Shown: in pieces, positions 23,918-32,007 of the stretch
Numbering within the stretch: the first letter of the stretch is position 1
Layout: every line of letters begins with the position of its first letter
NCBI RefSeq assembly: GCF_000367365.1
Contig: NZ_BARF01000034.1
Location: forward strand, 1 to 64,000
Reading direction: 5' to 3'
Origin: Streptomyces prunicolor NBRC 13075
Lineage (GTDB): Bacteria; Actinomycetota; Actinomycetes; Streptomycetales; Streptomycetaceae
Length of the DNA stretch: 64,000 bases
The notes under the pieces: model-generated
Told to the model about the DNA's origin: nothing
Databases searched by the model: none
Seen by the model: only the letters and a program-made list of their open reading frames with translations
Position numbers and translations under genes: made by a program

Positions 23918-24018
23918 GTGCGCTATACGTTAAGAAGGGAAGAGGAGTGAGTACGCCTCCCTTTCCACTCTCCCCCACAGGCCTCGCGAAGTCCGCGGCG
24001 AAAAAACCCGCCTGCCGA

Positions 24019-24045
24019 TGTCGAGAACCCGCGCCCGGCTCCGTC
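24019..24045 (+). promoter_or_regulatory. ECF42-type promoter, module 1
   Basis: TGTCGA (24019-24024) and CGTC (24042-24045) are separated by 17 bp, 52 bp before the DGPF gene start. This is the bipartite signature reported for group ECF42 sigma factors, and the same motif with the same spacing recurs twice near the second module in this window. It should be read by the sigma factor encoded at 24520-25665. Confidence 0.8.
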
Positions 24046-24097
24046 CCCGAGGTGAAGGCGACCACAATGGGTCGCACGAGCACCGAGGAGAACGACG

Positions 24098-24523
24098 ATG
24101 GCCAAGTACCTGCTCCTGAAGCACTACCGCGGCGCCCCCGCCGCCGTGAACGACGTCCCCATGGACCAGTGGGCGCCCGAGGAGATCACGGCCCACATCC
24201 AGTACATGAACGACTTCGCGGCCCGCCTGGAGAAGACCGGCGAGTTCGTCGACAGCCAGGCGCTCTCCCCCGAGGGGACCTTCGTCCGCTACGACGGTGA
24301 GGGGCGCCCGCCGGTCACCGACGGGCCGTTCGCCGAGACCAAGGACGTCATCGCCGGCTGGATGGTCATCGACGTCGACTCCTACGAGCGCGCGGTGGAG
24401 CTGGCCGGTGAGCTGTCGGCCGCCCCGGGTGCCGGTGGCAGGCCGATCCACGAGTGGCTGGAGCTGCGTCCGTTCCTGGGCGTGCACTCCACCGTCACGG
24501 ACACGGAGTGCATCTTTAAGTGA
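24098..24523 (+). CDS. YCII-related DGPF-domain protein
   Basis: A 141-aa dimeric alpha/beta-barrel protein with the signature DGPFAETKDVIAGWMVIDVDSYERAVELAGEL. DGPF/YCII proteins are the constant partners of ECF42 sigma factors. They are not anti-sigma factors; their biochemical role is unclear. The ATG follows GAGGAG. The stop overlaps the sigma gene's GTG by 4 bp (GTGA), so the two are co-translated. Transcription is probably from the ECF42-type promoter upstream, giving positive autoregulation. Confidence 0.92.
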   Translation: MAKYLLLKHYRGAPAAVNDVPMDQWAPEEITAHIQYMNDFAARLEKTGEFVDSQALSPEGTFVRYDGEGRPPVTDGPFAETKDVIAGWMVIDVDSYERAVELAGELSAAPGAGGRPIHEWLELRPFLGVHSTVTDTECIFK

Positions 24524-25665
24524 ACGAGGTCCTGCTGAGGAGCCTCACGCCGAGCGTGCTCGGGATCCTCGTCCGCCGCGGAGCAGATTTCGCGGCGGCC
24601 GAGGACGCCGTGCAGGACGCGCTCGTCGAGGCGGTCCGGGTGTGGCCGGACGATCCGCCGCGGGACGCGAAGGGCTGGTTGGTCACGGTGGCGTGGCGGC
24701 GGTTCCTCGACGCGACGCGGGCGGAGACCGCCCGCCGCAGGCGCGAGGACCTCGTGGACGAGGAGCCGGCTCCCGGGCCCGCGCCCGCCTCGGACGACAC
24801 GCTCCAGCTCTACTTCCTGTGCGCGCACCCGAAGTTGACGCCGTCGTCGGCGGTCGCGCTCACCCTGCGTGCCGTCGGCGGGCTCACCACGCGGCAGATC
24901 GCGCGGGCCTATCTGGTGCCCGAGGCGACGATGGCGCAGCGCATCAGCCGGGCCAAGCGCACCGTCTCCGATGTGCGCTTCGACCAGCCCGGTGATGTGG
25001 CGACCGTGCTGCGCGTCCTCTACCTGGTGTTCAACGAGGGTTACTCCGGCGATGTCGACCTCGCCGCCGAGGCGATCCGGCTCACCCGGCAGCTCGCCGC
25101 CGCGATCGACCACCCCGAGGTCGCGGGCCTGCTCGCGCTCATGCTGCTGCACCATGCCCGGCGCGCCGCCCGGACCGCGCCGGACGGCAGCCTGGTGCCG
25201 CTCGCCGAGCAGGACCGGGGCCGGTGGGACACCACGTTGATCGCCGAGGGCGTCACGATCCTCCAAGTCGCCCTCGCGCGCGACCGGTTGGGGGAGTTCC
25301 AGGCCCAGGCCGCGATCGCGGCGCTCCACGCGGACGCGCCCACGGCCGAGGAGACGGACTGGGTGCAGATCGTCGAGTGGTACGACGAACTCGTCGGCCT
25401 GACCGACAGCCCGATCGTCCGCCTCAACCGCGCGGTGGCGGTGGGCGAGGCGGACGGCCCGCGCGCCGGTCTGGCAGCGCTCGCGGTACTGGAGGACTCG
25501 CTCCCCCGGTACACCGCGGTGGCGGCCTACCTCCACGAACGCGACGGCGACCTGAAGACGGCGGCCAGGCTGTACGCGGAGGCGGCACTCAAGGCACCCA
25601 GCCTCGCCGAGCGCGACCACTTGACCCGTCAGGCCGCCCGGCTCAACGCGCGCCGGAGTCGCTGA
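24520..25665 (+). CDS. ECF42-type RNA polymerase sigma factor
   Basis: A 381-aa sigma factor. Region 2 (about 10-75, DFAAAEDAVQDALVEAVRVWPDDPPRDAKGWLVTVAWRRFLDATRAE) and region 4 (about 110-165, LTTRQIARAYLVPEATMAQRISRAKRTV) are clear. Residues 170-381 form the long helical, TPR-like C-terminal extension that defines this group (LVFNEGYSGDVDLAAEAIRLTRQL and so on). In ECF42 factors this extension replaces a dedicated anti-sigma factor in control. It is co-translated with a DGPF protein. It has no membrane segment. The inducing signal is unknown. Confidence 0.92.
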   Translation: MNEVLLRSLTPSVLGILVRRGADFAAAEDAVQDALVEAVRVWPDDPPRDAKGWLVTVAWRRFLDATRAETARRRREDLVDEEPAPGPAPASDDTLQLYFLCAHPKLTPSSAVALTLRAVGGLTTRQIARAYLVPEATMAQRISRAKRTVSDVRFDQPGDVATVLRVLYLVFNEGYSGDVDLAAEAIRLTRQLAAAIDHPEVAGLLALMLLHHARRAARTAPDGSLVPLAEQDRGRWDTTLIAEGVTILQVALARDRLGEFQAQAAIAALHADAPTAEETDWVQIVEWYDELVGLTDSPIVRLNRAVAVGEADGPRAGLAALAVLEDSLPRYTAVAAYLHERDGDLKTAARLYAEAALKAPSLAERDHLTRQAARLNARRSR

Positions 25666-25675
25666 CGGGGCACGC

Positions 25676-26122
25676 TCACTCCCACTGGTACTGCAGGTAC
25701 TTGCCGTCGAGGGTGATCACGACCCGGTCACCGGCGGGGTCGGGGACGCGGCTGACGTCGAGGCGGAAGTTGATGGCGCTCATGATGCCGTCGCCGCACT
25801 GCTCGTGGATCAGTTCCTTGATGGTGGGGCCGTAGACCTGGATGACCTCATAGAGCCGGTAGATCGTCGGGTCGACAGGTACGGCCGCGTCCAACGCGCC
25901 CCGGGTCGGCTGGAGTTGGAAGGCGAGGGCGGCGTCCTCGCCGAGTTCGAGGAGGGCCGCGGCCGTCGCCGCCTCGTCCTTGGACATGGGGTGCTGGCCC
26001 AGCAGGGCCGCCGTTGTCCACGCCAGCGGCCGGCCCACGGCCTCCGCCAACTGGGCCCATGTGACACCGGTCTTGACCTTCGCCTGACGCACCGCTTCGC
26101 CGGCTTCACCCTTGCTGAGCAT
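25676..26122 (-). CDS. cynS: Cyanate hydratase (cyanase)
   Basis: A 148-aa enzyme that converts cyanate plus bicarbonate to ammonia and CO2 as a homodecamer. The N-terminal helical domain resembles a DNA-binding fold. The C-terminal domain holds the catalytic residues Arg89, Glu92 (IYRLYEVIQVYGPTIKELI) and Ser115 (GIMSAINFR), equivalent to Arg96, Glu99 and Ser122 of E. coli. The ATG at 26122 was chosen for GGAG six bases upstream. No cynT or cynR is adjacent, so it probably serves cyanate detoxification or nitrogen recovery. It is convergent with the sigma gene. Confidence 0.95.
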   Translation of the reverse strand: MLSKGEAGEAVRQAKVKTGVTWAQLAEAVGRPLAWTTAALLGQHPMSKDEAATAAALLELGEDAALAFQLQPTRGALDAAVPVDPTIYRLYEVIQVYGPTIKELIHEQCGDGIMSAINFRLDVSRVPDPAGDRVVITLDGKYLQYQWE

Positions 26123-26250
26123 GTACAACTCCGTTCCCGGACAGCACTCTTGCCCCCACGCCCTCAGCCTAGGAGATCACCCAGGCCGCGACAATGGCGT
26201 CCTCCCGCACCAAGTGCGGCCGTACAACAGACTCCAGGAGTCCACGGACC

Positions 26251-26256
26251 CATACT
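26251..26256 (+). promoter_or_regulatory. -10 element for a probable leaderless mRNA
   Basis: CATACT ends six bases before the ATG of the alpha/beta hydrolase gene and no Shine-Dalgarno sequence is present. Transcription would start at the A of the start codon. The identical hexamer and spacing occur before the XRE gene at 48010. Confidence 0.45.
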
Positions 26257-26262
26257 GCGGAC

Positions 26263-27096
26263 ATGACCCACATCGACGTACAGCAGATCGAGCGGGCGAA
26301 CGCCGTCGAACGCACGCCGGTCGTCTTCGTCCACGGTCTGTGGCTGTTGCCGAGCAGTTGGGACCGCTGGGCGGCGCACTTCGAGCAGGCCGGGTACGCG
26401 CCGGTCGCCCTGTCCTGGCCCGACGACCCGGAGACGGTGAAGGAGGCCAACGAGCACCCGGAGGTCATGGCGGGCAAGACGGTCGGCCAAGTCGCCGACC
26501 ATCTCGCGGAGTTGATCGGCACGCTGACCCGTAGGCCGGCGATCGTCGGCCACTCCTTCGGCGGACTGCTCACGCAGATCCTCGCCGGGCGCGGACTCTC
26601 CGTCGCGTCCGTGGCGATCGACCCGGCCCCGTTCCGGGGTGTGCTGCCGTTGCCGATCTCCGCGCTGCGCTCCTCCGCACCCATCCTCAGCAACCCCGCC
26701 AACCGCAATCGCGCGGTCCCCCTGACCTACGACCAGTTCCGCTACGGCTTCGCCAACGCCGTCGGTGAGGAGGAGGCGCGGGAGTTGTACGAGACGTTCG
26801 CCGTGCCCGCGCCCGGTGCCCCGCTGTTCCAGGCGGCCACGGCGAACCTCAACCCGTGGACAGAGGCGAAGGTCGACACCGAGAACCCCGACCGTGGCCC
26901 GCTCCTGATCATCTCGGGCGAGAAGGACCACACCGTGCCCTGGTCCATCGCCAACGCCTCCTACAAGAAGCAGCAGCACAACAAAGGCGTCACCGAGATC
27001 ACCGAGATCAAGGACCGGGGCCACGCCCTGACCATCGACCACGGCTGGCAGGAGGTCGCGGACACCGCCCTGTCGTTCGTGCGCCGCTACGTGTGA
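26263..27096 (+). CDS. Alpha/beta hydrolase
   Basis: A 277-aa alpha/beta hydrolase. VVFVHGLWLLPSSWDRW is the oxyanion region, GHSFGG the nucleophile elbow, GEKDHTVPW the acid loop and RGHALTIDHGWQ the catalytic histidine. It is similar to lipase/esterase-like hydrolases widespread in actinobacteria. There is no signal peptide. The substrate is unknown. The start codon lacks a ribosome binding site and is probably leaderless (see 26251-26256). It diverges from cynS with a 140-bp gap. Confidence 0.88.
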   Translation: MTHIDVQQIERANAVERTPVVFVHGLWLLPSSWDRWAAHFEQAGYAPVALSWPDDPETVKEANEHPEVMAGKTVGQVADHLAELIGTLTRRPAIVGHSFGGLLTQILAGRGLSVASVAIDPAPFRGVLPLPISALRSSAPILSNPANRNRAVPLTYDQFRYGFANAVGEEEARELYETFAVPAPGAPLFQAATANLNPWTEAKVDTENPDRGPLLIISGEKDHTVPWSIANASYKKQQHNKGVTEITEIKDRGHALTIDHGWQEVADTALSFVRRYV

Positions 27097-27162
27097 ACTC
27101 CCGGCCTGGTCACGAAGGTCATCAAGTCGGCGGCGACAGCGACCGGTTGAGAACCGCTCCGG

Positions 27163-27888
27163 CTACGGCAGCCGTCGCGCCGCGACCATGCGGACGCGGG
27201 GGCTGCCGTCGCCGCGGTGCCCGAACTCGGGCAGGGCGTGGAGGTCGACTTCGAAGCCCGCCCGCTCCAACTCCGGCCGTACGTAACCGAGTTGGAAGTC
27301 CCGGTAGTACATGACGAAGGGCGGTCGCCAGACGGCGTTGCGTACCTTCATCACCGCGTCGAAGCCGGACAGCATCCAGTACGCGGGCGATGTGGGGCGC
27401 GGCGGTGCGACGACGGGGAAGGCGAAGCAGCCACCGGGCCGCAGCACCGAGTGGACCTGGGCGAACAGTCCCGGCAGTTCGCGGGGCAGGAAGTGGCCGA
27501 ACGCCCCGAAGCTCACCACCAGGTCGAAGGCGGGCGCGAAGGGGAGGGCTCGGGCGTCGCCGCGCACCCATGAGACACGGGGCCCGCCGCTCTTCACCCG
27601 CTCCCGTGCGACGTCGAGCATGCCCGTGCTGAAGTCGACGCCGGTGACGCTCTCTTGGCACACCTTCGCCAGCACCTCGACGCCCGCACCCGTACCGCAG
27701 CACACGTCGAGTCCGTCGTCGAAGGGGCCGATGCGTGCCAGCATCGCGGCGACCGCGTCGAGCAGCGCGGCCGGTGTGCGGAACGGGGTGTGGTCGAACT
27801 TGGGCGCGAGGAGGTCGTAGCCGTGCTCGACGGACGACATTGCCTGGACGGCGAGTTCGCGCAGACTGGGGCCTTCGGGGCTGAACAT
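27163..27888 (-). CDS. Class I SAM-dependent methyltransferase
   Basis: A 241-aa methyltransferase. LDVCCGTGAGVEVLAKVC is motif I, GVDFSTGMLDVARERV the acidic loop, WVRGDARALPF motif II and LRPGGCFAFPVV motif IV. The substrate is unknown. The ATG at 27888 lies 5 bp after the stop of the padR gene; an internal ATG at 27840 would also fit. The PadR-methyltransferase order suggests one regulated transcript. Confidence 0.85.
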   Translation of the reverse strand: MFSPEGPSLRELAVQAMSSVEHGYDLLAPKFDHTPFRTPAALLDAVAAMLARIGPFDDGLDVCCGTGAGVEVLAKVCQESVTGVDFSTGMLDVARERVKSGGPRVSWVRGDARALPFAPAFDLVVSFGAFGHFLPRELPGLFAQVHSVLRPGGCFAFPVVAPPRPTSPAYWMLSGFDAVMKVRNAVWRPPFVMYYRDFQLGYVRPELERAGFEVDLHALPEFGHRGDGSPRVRMVAARRLP

Positions 27889-27893
27889 CCGGG

Positions 27894-28457
27894 TCAGCCT
27901 AGGGCAATCCGCTGCTTGAGGATCGCGAGAACGCGCTCGCACCAGCGCAGGTTCTCCTCCTCGAAGGTGATCCCGGCCATGAGTGTGAGGTACGGCCCGA
28001 TGCGGTCGGCGTCCCGGAGGTACTCCTCCTCGGTCCGGCCGCCGAGCAGACGGTCCCGTACGCGCTCGTAGCGGTCGAGCTTGCCGCGCGCCCACGACCT
28101 GCGCTCCTCGATCAGCTCGCGGGTCACGGCGGGGTCGGTGCCGTCCATCGCCTGGATCTTGATGAGGAGTTCGTCGCGGATGGCGGTGGGGCGCCTGGGC
28201 GGCTCGGCGGCGAAGGCGTCGAGGTCGCGGCGGCCGGCCTCGGTGAGCGTGAACATCCTTTTGTTGGGCCTGCGTTCCTGCTGTACGACCCGTGCCGCGA
28301 TCAGTCCGTCCTGCGCGAGGCGCTCCAGTTCGCGGTAGAGCTGCTGCGGTGTCGCGGGCCAGAAGTTGGCCAGCGACACGTCGAACACCTTCGCCAGCTC
28401 GTAGCCCGAGGCCTCGCCTTCCAGGAGGGCCGCGAGGACCGCGTACTTGAGGGACAT
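27894..28457 (-). CDS. PadR family transcriptional regulator
   Basis: A 187-aa regulator with the PadR winged helix (SLKYAVLAALLEGEASGYELAKVFDVSLANFWPATPQQLYRELERLAQDGL) and the C-terminal helical dimerisation domain (residues 95-185). No clear ribosome binding site precedes the ATG. It shares a 70-bp divergent region with an NTF2-like gene, where repeated ATTAGT boxes may be its operator. It is followed directly by a methyltransferase gene. Confidence 0.9.
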   Translation of the reverse strand: MSLKYAVLAALLEGEASGYELAKVFDVSLANFWPATPQQLYRELERLAQDGLIAARVVQQERRPNKRMFTLTEAGRRDLDAFAAEPPRRPTAIRDELLIKIQAMDGTDPAVTRELIEERRSWARGKLDRYERVRDRLLGGRTEEEYLRDADRIGPYLTLMAGITFEEENLRWCERVLAILKQRIALG

Positions 28458-28475
28458 GTGGACACGCTAACAGCC

Positions 28476-28512
28476 GTTGATTAGTCTCATCCACACCTAC
28501 TCAACTAATTGA
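28476..28512. promoter_or_regulatory. ATTAGT boxes, candidate PadR operator
   Basis: GTTGATTAGT (28476-28485) and the near-palindrome TCAACTAATTGA (28501-28512) carry the same ATTAGT core in opposite orientation. This is an unusually A+T-rich patch between the divergent PadR and NTF2-like genes. It probably includes both promoters and the regulator site. Confidence 0.45.
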
Positions 28513-28527
28513 CTATGAGGTGAGCCG

Positions 28528-28926
28528 ATGCGTGCGTTCCGTGAGGCGGTCGAGGCGCAGGACATGGACGCCGTCGAGGCGCTGCTGGCCGAGGACGTGG
28601 TCTTCACCAGCCCGGTCGTGTTCAAGCCGTACCCCGGCAAGGCGATCACCGCGGCGATCCTGCACGGGGTGGCGCGGGTCTTCGAGGACTTCCGGTACGT
28701 CCGGGAGATCGGCGACCCGGACGGCAGCGACAGCGCGCTGATGTTCGCCGCGCGGGTCGGCGACCGCGAGCTGACCGGGTGCGACTTCATCCACGTCAAC
28801 GAGGAGGGCCTGATCGACGAACTGACGGTCATGGTCCGGCCGTTGTCGGGGGCGCAGGCTCTCCAGGCGGCCATGGGTGCGCAGTTCGAGCGGATCGCGA
28901 AGGAGGCGGAGGCGCGGCTCGGGTGA
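28528..28926 (+). CDS. NTF2/SnoaL-like protein
   Basis: A 132-aa SnoaL-like protein: AFREAVEAQDMDAVEALLAEDVVFTSPVVFKPYPG, a central sheet, and FIHVNEEGLIDELTVMVRPLSGAQAL at the end. The ATG follows AGGTGAGCCG. It diverges from PadR, so it is the probable PadR target. It may be a small-molecule-binding or hydrolytic enzyme, with no further clue. Confidence 0.85.
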   Translation: MRAFREAVEAQDMDAVEALLAEDVVFTSPVVFKPYPGKAITAAILHGVARVFEDFRYVREIGDPDGSDSALMFAARVGDRELTGCDFIHVNEEGLIDELTVMVRPLSGAQALQAAMGAQFERIAKEAEARLG

Positions 28927-28984
28927 GCCCTTCGGCTTGGATGAATCCCTCGGCTCGGGTGGGCCCCGCGCCTCCGCCTATCCC

Positions 28985-30904
28985 TCACGCGACGGTCAGC
29001 GCGAGGGCGCCCGTGTAGGTCTGGCCCGGCGTGATGGCCGTGGCCGTCCCGTCGACCGTCAGCGTGACCTTCTTTCCCCGGGGCGCCTTGACGGTCGCGT
29101 CGGCGGCGAGGGCGAGCCGGGTCAGGTACGAGGTGCCGGTGACCGTCCACGTCGAGCCGCTGTTCAGCTGCACGATCGCCCCGTTGTTGACGGCGGCCTG
29201 CGTGGTGTTGGTGACGATCCCCAGCTCGTAGAAGGTCGACGCGTCGATGCTGGAGACCCGGTGCTTGGCCTTCGTCGCCGAGATGACGCCCTCGACACTC
29301 GCGCCCGCGAAAGTGAGGACCATGTTCTTGCCCGTGCGCATGCCGTTGTAGAAGTCGCCCTTCAAAGCTATGGAGTTGAAGGTGGCGGCACCGTCGGTGG
29401 CATGCACGGCGGTCGGATCGAAGCTCGCGTCCTTCGCCGGATCGCCGGTGGGCTCGGTGTAGACACCGATGTTCATCATCTTGCCGTTGACCGGGACCGG
29501 CCCCGGGTCGTCCAGCTCGATCATCTGCAGGATGATCCCGTCGCGCGGGTTGAGCCGGGCGCCCTGCGAGCCGTCGACGCTGATCGTTGTCTGCTGGCCC
29601 TTGTTGAGGAAGGTGGCCCGGTCGGAGTTGATCACCGTGCCGCCGTCGAGGGTGAGTTGGCCGGCGCCGAAGAACATGTAGCCGAAGTGCCCGGAGTTCA
29701 CGACGGTGTTGCGCACCGGGATCGACGCCAACTCGGCCTTGGACAGCCCGAGTTCCAGCTCGGTGTTGAGCGCGGAGACGGCGGCCCTGGTGCTGTCGCC
29801 GTAGTGCACGACAGCAGCCGGGCCCGCGATGATGGTCGCGTAGCTGCCGACGTCGAGCCGGGAGCCGAGCACCCGCACGGTCGCGTCGCCGATGGCGTAG
29901 GTGCCGTAGCCGTACTCCCCCGTGTTGCCGAAGTGACTGTTGATCGCGGTCAGTTTGAGCCCGCTGCCGCCCTCGACCGACAGGGCGCCCCAAGTCTCCG
30001 AGAACACGGTCGAGTTGAGGTAGGTGGCCTTGCTGTTCGCGCCGATGAGGTTGGTGGCGCGGACGTTGCCGTCAAGGCCGAGCATCCAGGGCACGGACTC
30101 CATGTACGGGGTTTCCACAGTGGCTTGGTAGTCGGCGGGCAGGACGCCGTTGCGGGCGCGGAGGACGGAGTCCTTGACGATGACGTTGGCGCCGTCGTTG
30201 GCGATGACGGCGGTGCGGACGACTCCCTTGTTGTCGATCCGGGCGCCGTCGACGACAAGCGTGGTCGAGGAACCGTCGCCGACGACCGCGGCACCGTAGC
30301 CCGCGAAGTCGCAACGGCCGTTGCCCGTAAGGGAGATGACGGGCCGGTCGAGGGTGTAGGTGGCGTCCTGGACGTAGACCCCGTCGAAGCACTCGCCGGT
30401 CGAGGTGATCGACACGTTCTTCGCGTAGGCGTCCGTCAGCTTGCCGCCGAGAACGGCCGCGAGGACGGACTTGTCCTTGACCACGCCGTCACCGTCGACG
30501 TACACCGCCTGCCGGAACGGGAAGGTGAGCGTCTCGTACGTCACCTCGTTGGCGGCTGAGACGGTCAGGACGACGTCACCCCGGTAGGTGCCGGCCTGGA
30601 TCAGGGTGGCCGTTCCGCCGGTGGCGGTGAGCAGTTGGCCGGTCTCCACTCCGTCGACGGTCAGGGAGAGGCTGGAGCCGTCCGGGGCGGCGATCGTGCC
30701 GCCGTCGGCGATGGACAGCTCGCTCACGCGGGTGGTCGCGGAGACCGTGTACGTCTCACCGGATGCGACCGAGATGCGCGTGCCCGAAGCCTTCGTGGCC
30801 TTGGTGGCCGTCGGCGCGGCGGTGGCGGACACCGCCGGAACCAGTACGGCTCCGGCCGTGGCGGTACCGGCGATCAGGACCGAGCGTCGGGTGATCAGCG
30901 TCAT
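28985..30904 (-). CDS. Tat-exported beta-helix surface protein
   Basis: A 639-aa secreted protein. The N-terminus MTLITRRSVLIAGTATAGA has a twin-arginine motif and hydrophobic core. From about residue 150 to 560 the sequence is made of short valine/asparagine/glycine-rich strands (TLVVDGARIDNKGVVRTAVIANDGANVIVKDSVLRARNG) typical of right-handed parallel beta-helix folds such as pectate-lyase-like and autotransporter-like proteins. Both ends carry related modules (GGTIAAPDGSSLSLTVDG near the N-terminus and ATVKAPRGKKVTLTVDG near the C-terminus). No catalytic triad is recognised. The ATG was chosen for GGAAGG six bases upstream and the exact Tat signal. Confidence 0.82.
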   Translation of the reverse strand: MTLITRRSVLIAGTATAGAVLVPAVSATAAPTATKATKASGTRISVASGETYTVSATTRVSELSIADGGTIAAPDGSSLSLTVDGVETGQLLTATGGTATLIQAGTYRGDVVLTVSAANEVTYETLTFPFRQAVYVDGDGVVKDKSVLAAVLGGKLTDAYAKNVSITSTGECFDGVYVQDATYTLDRPVISLTGNGRCDFAGYGAAVVGDGSSTTLVVDGARIDNKGVVRTAVIANDGANVIVKDSVLRARNGVLPADYQATVETPYMESVPWMLGLDGNVRATNLIGANSKATYLNSTVFSETWGALSVEGGSGLKLTAINSHFGNTGEYGYGTYAIGDATVRVLGSRLDVGSYATIIAGPAAVVHYGDSTRAAVSALNTELELGLSKAELASIPVRNTVVNSGHFGYMFFGAGQLTLDGGTVINSDRATFLNKGQQTTISVDGSQGARLNPRDGIILQMIELDDPGPVPVNGKMMNIGVYTEPTGDPAKDASFDPTAVHATDGAATFNSIALKGDFYNGMRTGKNMVLTFAGASVEGVISATKAKHRVSSIDASTFYELGIVTNTTQAAVNNGAIVQLNSGSTWTVTGTSYLTRLALAADATVKAPRGKKVTLTVDGTATAITPGQTYTGALALTVA

Positions 30905-31200
30905 TGCTTGCCTTCCCAGGGATCGATGCGCCGTTGCGCAGTGTGACCGGCAGGCCGTCGAACGCGGGATGCGGACGGCGCGGCGGAGGCACCGAAGGTG
31001 CGCACGAGGGAGTGAAGCAGCCATGAGAACCAGGGAATAGGCGGGCGGCACACACATATGGGAGTCCGATGCCTCGGATCAGGCGGACCATTTCATGGCG
31101 GTCACACAGAGTCGTCATAGCGGGTGTGTTCCCGTACGCGCGACGGCGAGGCGGGCGGCTCGTCAGCCGTCCACCTCGCCGTTTCCCGCGCCCCGATCAG
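30905..31200. other. Intergenic region with upstream region of the Tat protein and operon terminator
   Basis: There is no credible gene in this 296-bp stretch. The left part is the upstream region of the leftward beta-helix gene. At 31143-31182 a hairpin marks the end of the catabolic operon that stops at 31201. The middle shows nothing distinct. Confidence 0.55.
31143..31182 (-). terminator. Terminator hairpin of the leftward catabolic operon
   Basis: ACGGCGAGG (31143-31151) and CCTCGCCGT (31174-31182) form a 9-bp stem, and an inner imperfect stem GGCGGCT/AGCCGTC extends it. It begins 18 bp beyond the SDR stop codon. Confidence 0.65.
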
Positions 31201-32007
31201 CTACGCCGGGGCGATCATTCCCGCCGACAGGTCGATGTCGGCCCCGCACAGGCCTGGCATCGCGAGCATCGCCACCAACGCCTGCGCGACCTCGTGCTCC
31301 TCGACGAGCCGGCCGAGGGCGGCCCGGGAGGCGAAGTCGCGTTCGGCCTCGGCGACGGTGCAGCCGGTCAGTTCGGCGGTGAGCCTGAAGTTGCGGTCCA
31401 TGCGCGGGCCCCGAACCGGGCCCGGGGAAAGGGAGTTGACCGCGATCCCCTGCGGGCCCACCTCCCCCGCGAGGGTCCGGGTCAGGCCGAGCAGCGCCAT
31501 CTTGGAGGCGGTGTACGGGGTGCGGTTGAGGAGGGGTCGCTTGCCGCTCACCGAGGCCACGTTGACGATGTCACCGCGCCCGGCGGCGAGCATCGGCGGC
31601 AGGAAGGCGCGGCACATCAGATAGACGCCCCGGACGTTGGCGGCGAACACGTCGTCCCATTCGTCCGGCTCGATGTCGACGAGGGGACGGACCGGGCCCG
31701 CGACTCCGGCGTTGTTGACGAGCAACGACACGTCCTCGTCGGCGAGTTGGGCGGCAAGGGCGCCGACGGCCGCCGGATCGGAGACGTCACCCACTCCCGT
31801 ACGGGCCTGTCCCCCGTCCTTCTCCACCTGTGCCGCCGCGTCCGCGAGCGCCGTCTCGTTGCGGCCGACCAGGATCACCCGGGCCCCGGCGTCCGCGAGG
31901 GCGAGCGCGAAGGCGCGCCCCAGCGGCCCGCCGCCGCCCGTGATCAGTGCCGTACGGCCGTCGAGAGGCGTACGGCGATCCGAGGTGACGCCGGGATCCG
32001 AGGTCAC
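31201..32007 (-). CDS. SDR family oxidoreductase, catabolic operon
   Basis: A 268-aa classical SDR: TGGGGPLGRAFA nucleotide motif, NNAG, and catalytic PYTASK with upstream VASVSG. The C-terminus ends SAGMIAPA. Its GTG overlaps the hisD-like stop by 4 bp (GTGA), so translation is coupled. It is the last gene of the four-gene minus-strand operon (FAH, VOC, HisD-like, SDR). It presumably oxidises or reduces a pathway alcohol or ketone. Confidence 0.9.
   Translation of the reverse strand: MTSDPGVTSDRRTPLDGRTALITGGGGPLGRAFALALADAGARVILVGRNETALADAAAQVEKDGGQARTGVGDVSDPAAVGALAAQLADEDVSLLVNNAGVAGPVRPLVDIEPDEWDDVFAANVRGVYLMCRAFLPPMLAAGRGDIVNVASVSGKRPLLNRTPYTASKMALLGLTRTLAGEVGPQGIAVNSLSPGPVRGPRMDRNFRLTAELTGCTVAEAERDFASRAALGRLVEEHEVAQALVAMLAMPGLCGADIDLSAGMIAPA

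Noticed and set aside
25676..26122. A DNA-binding regulator from the helix-turn-helix-like N-terminus
   Set aside because: This is the normal N-terminal domain of cyanase; the catalytic Arg, Glu and Ser are all present.
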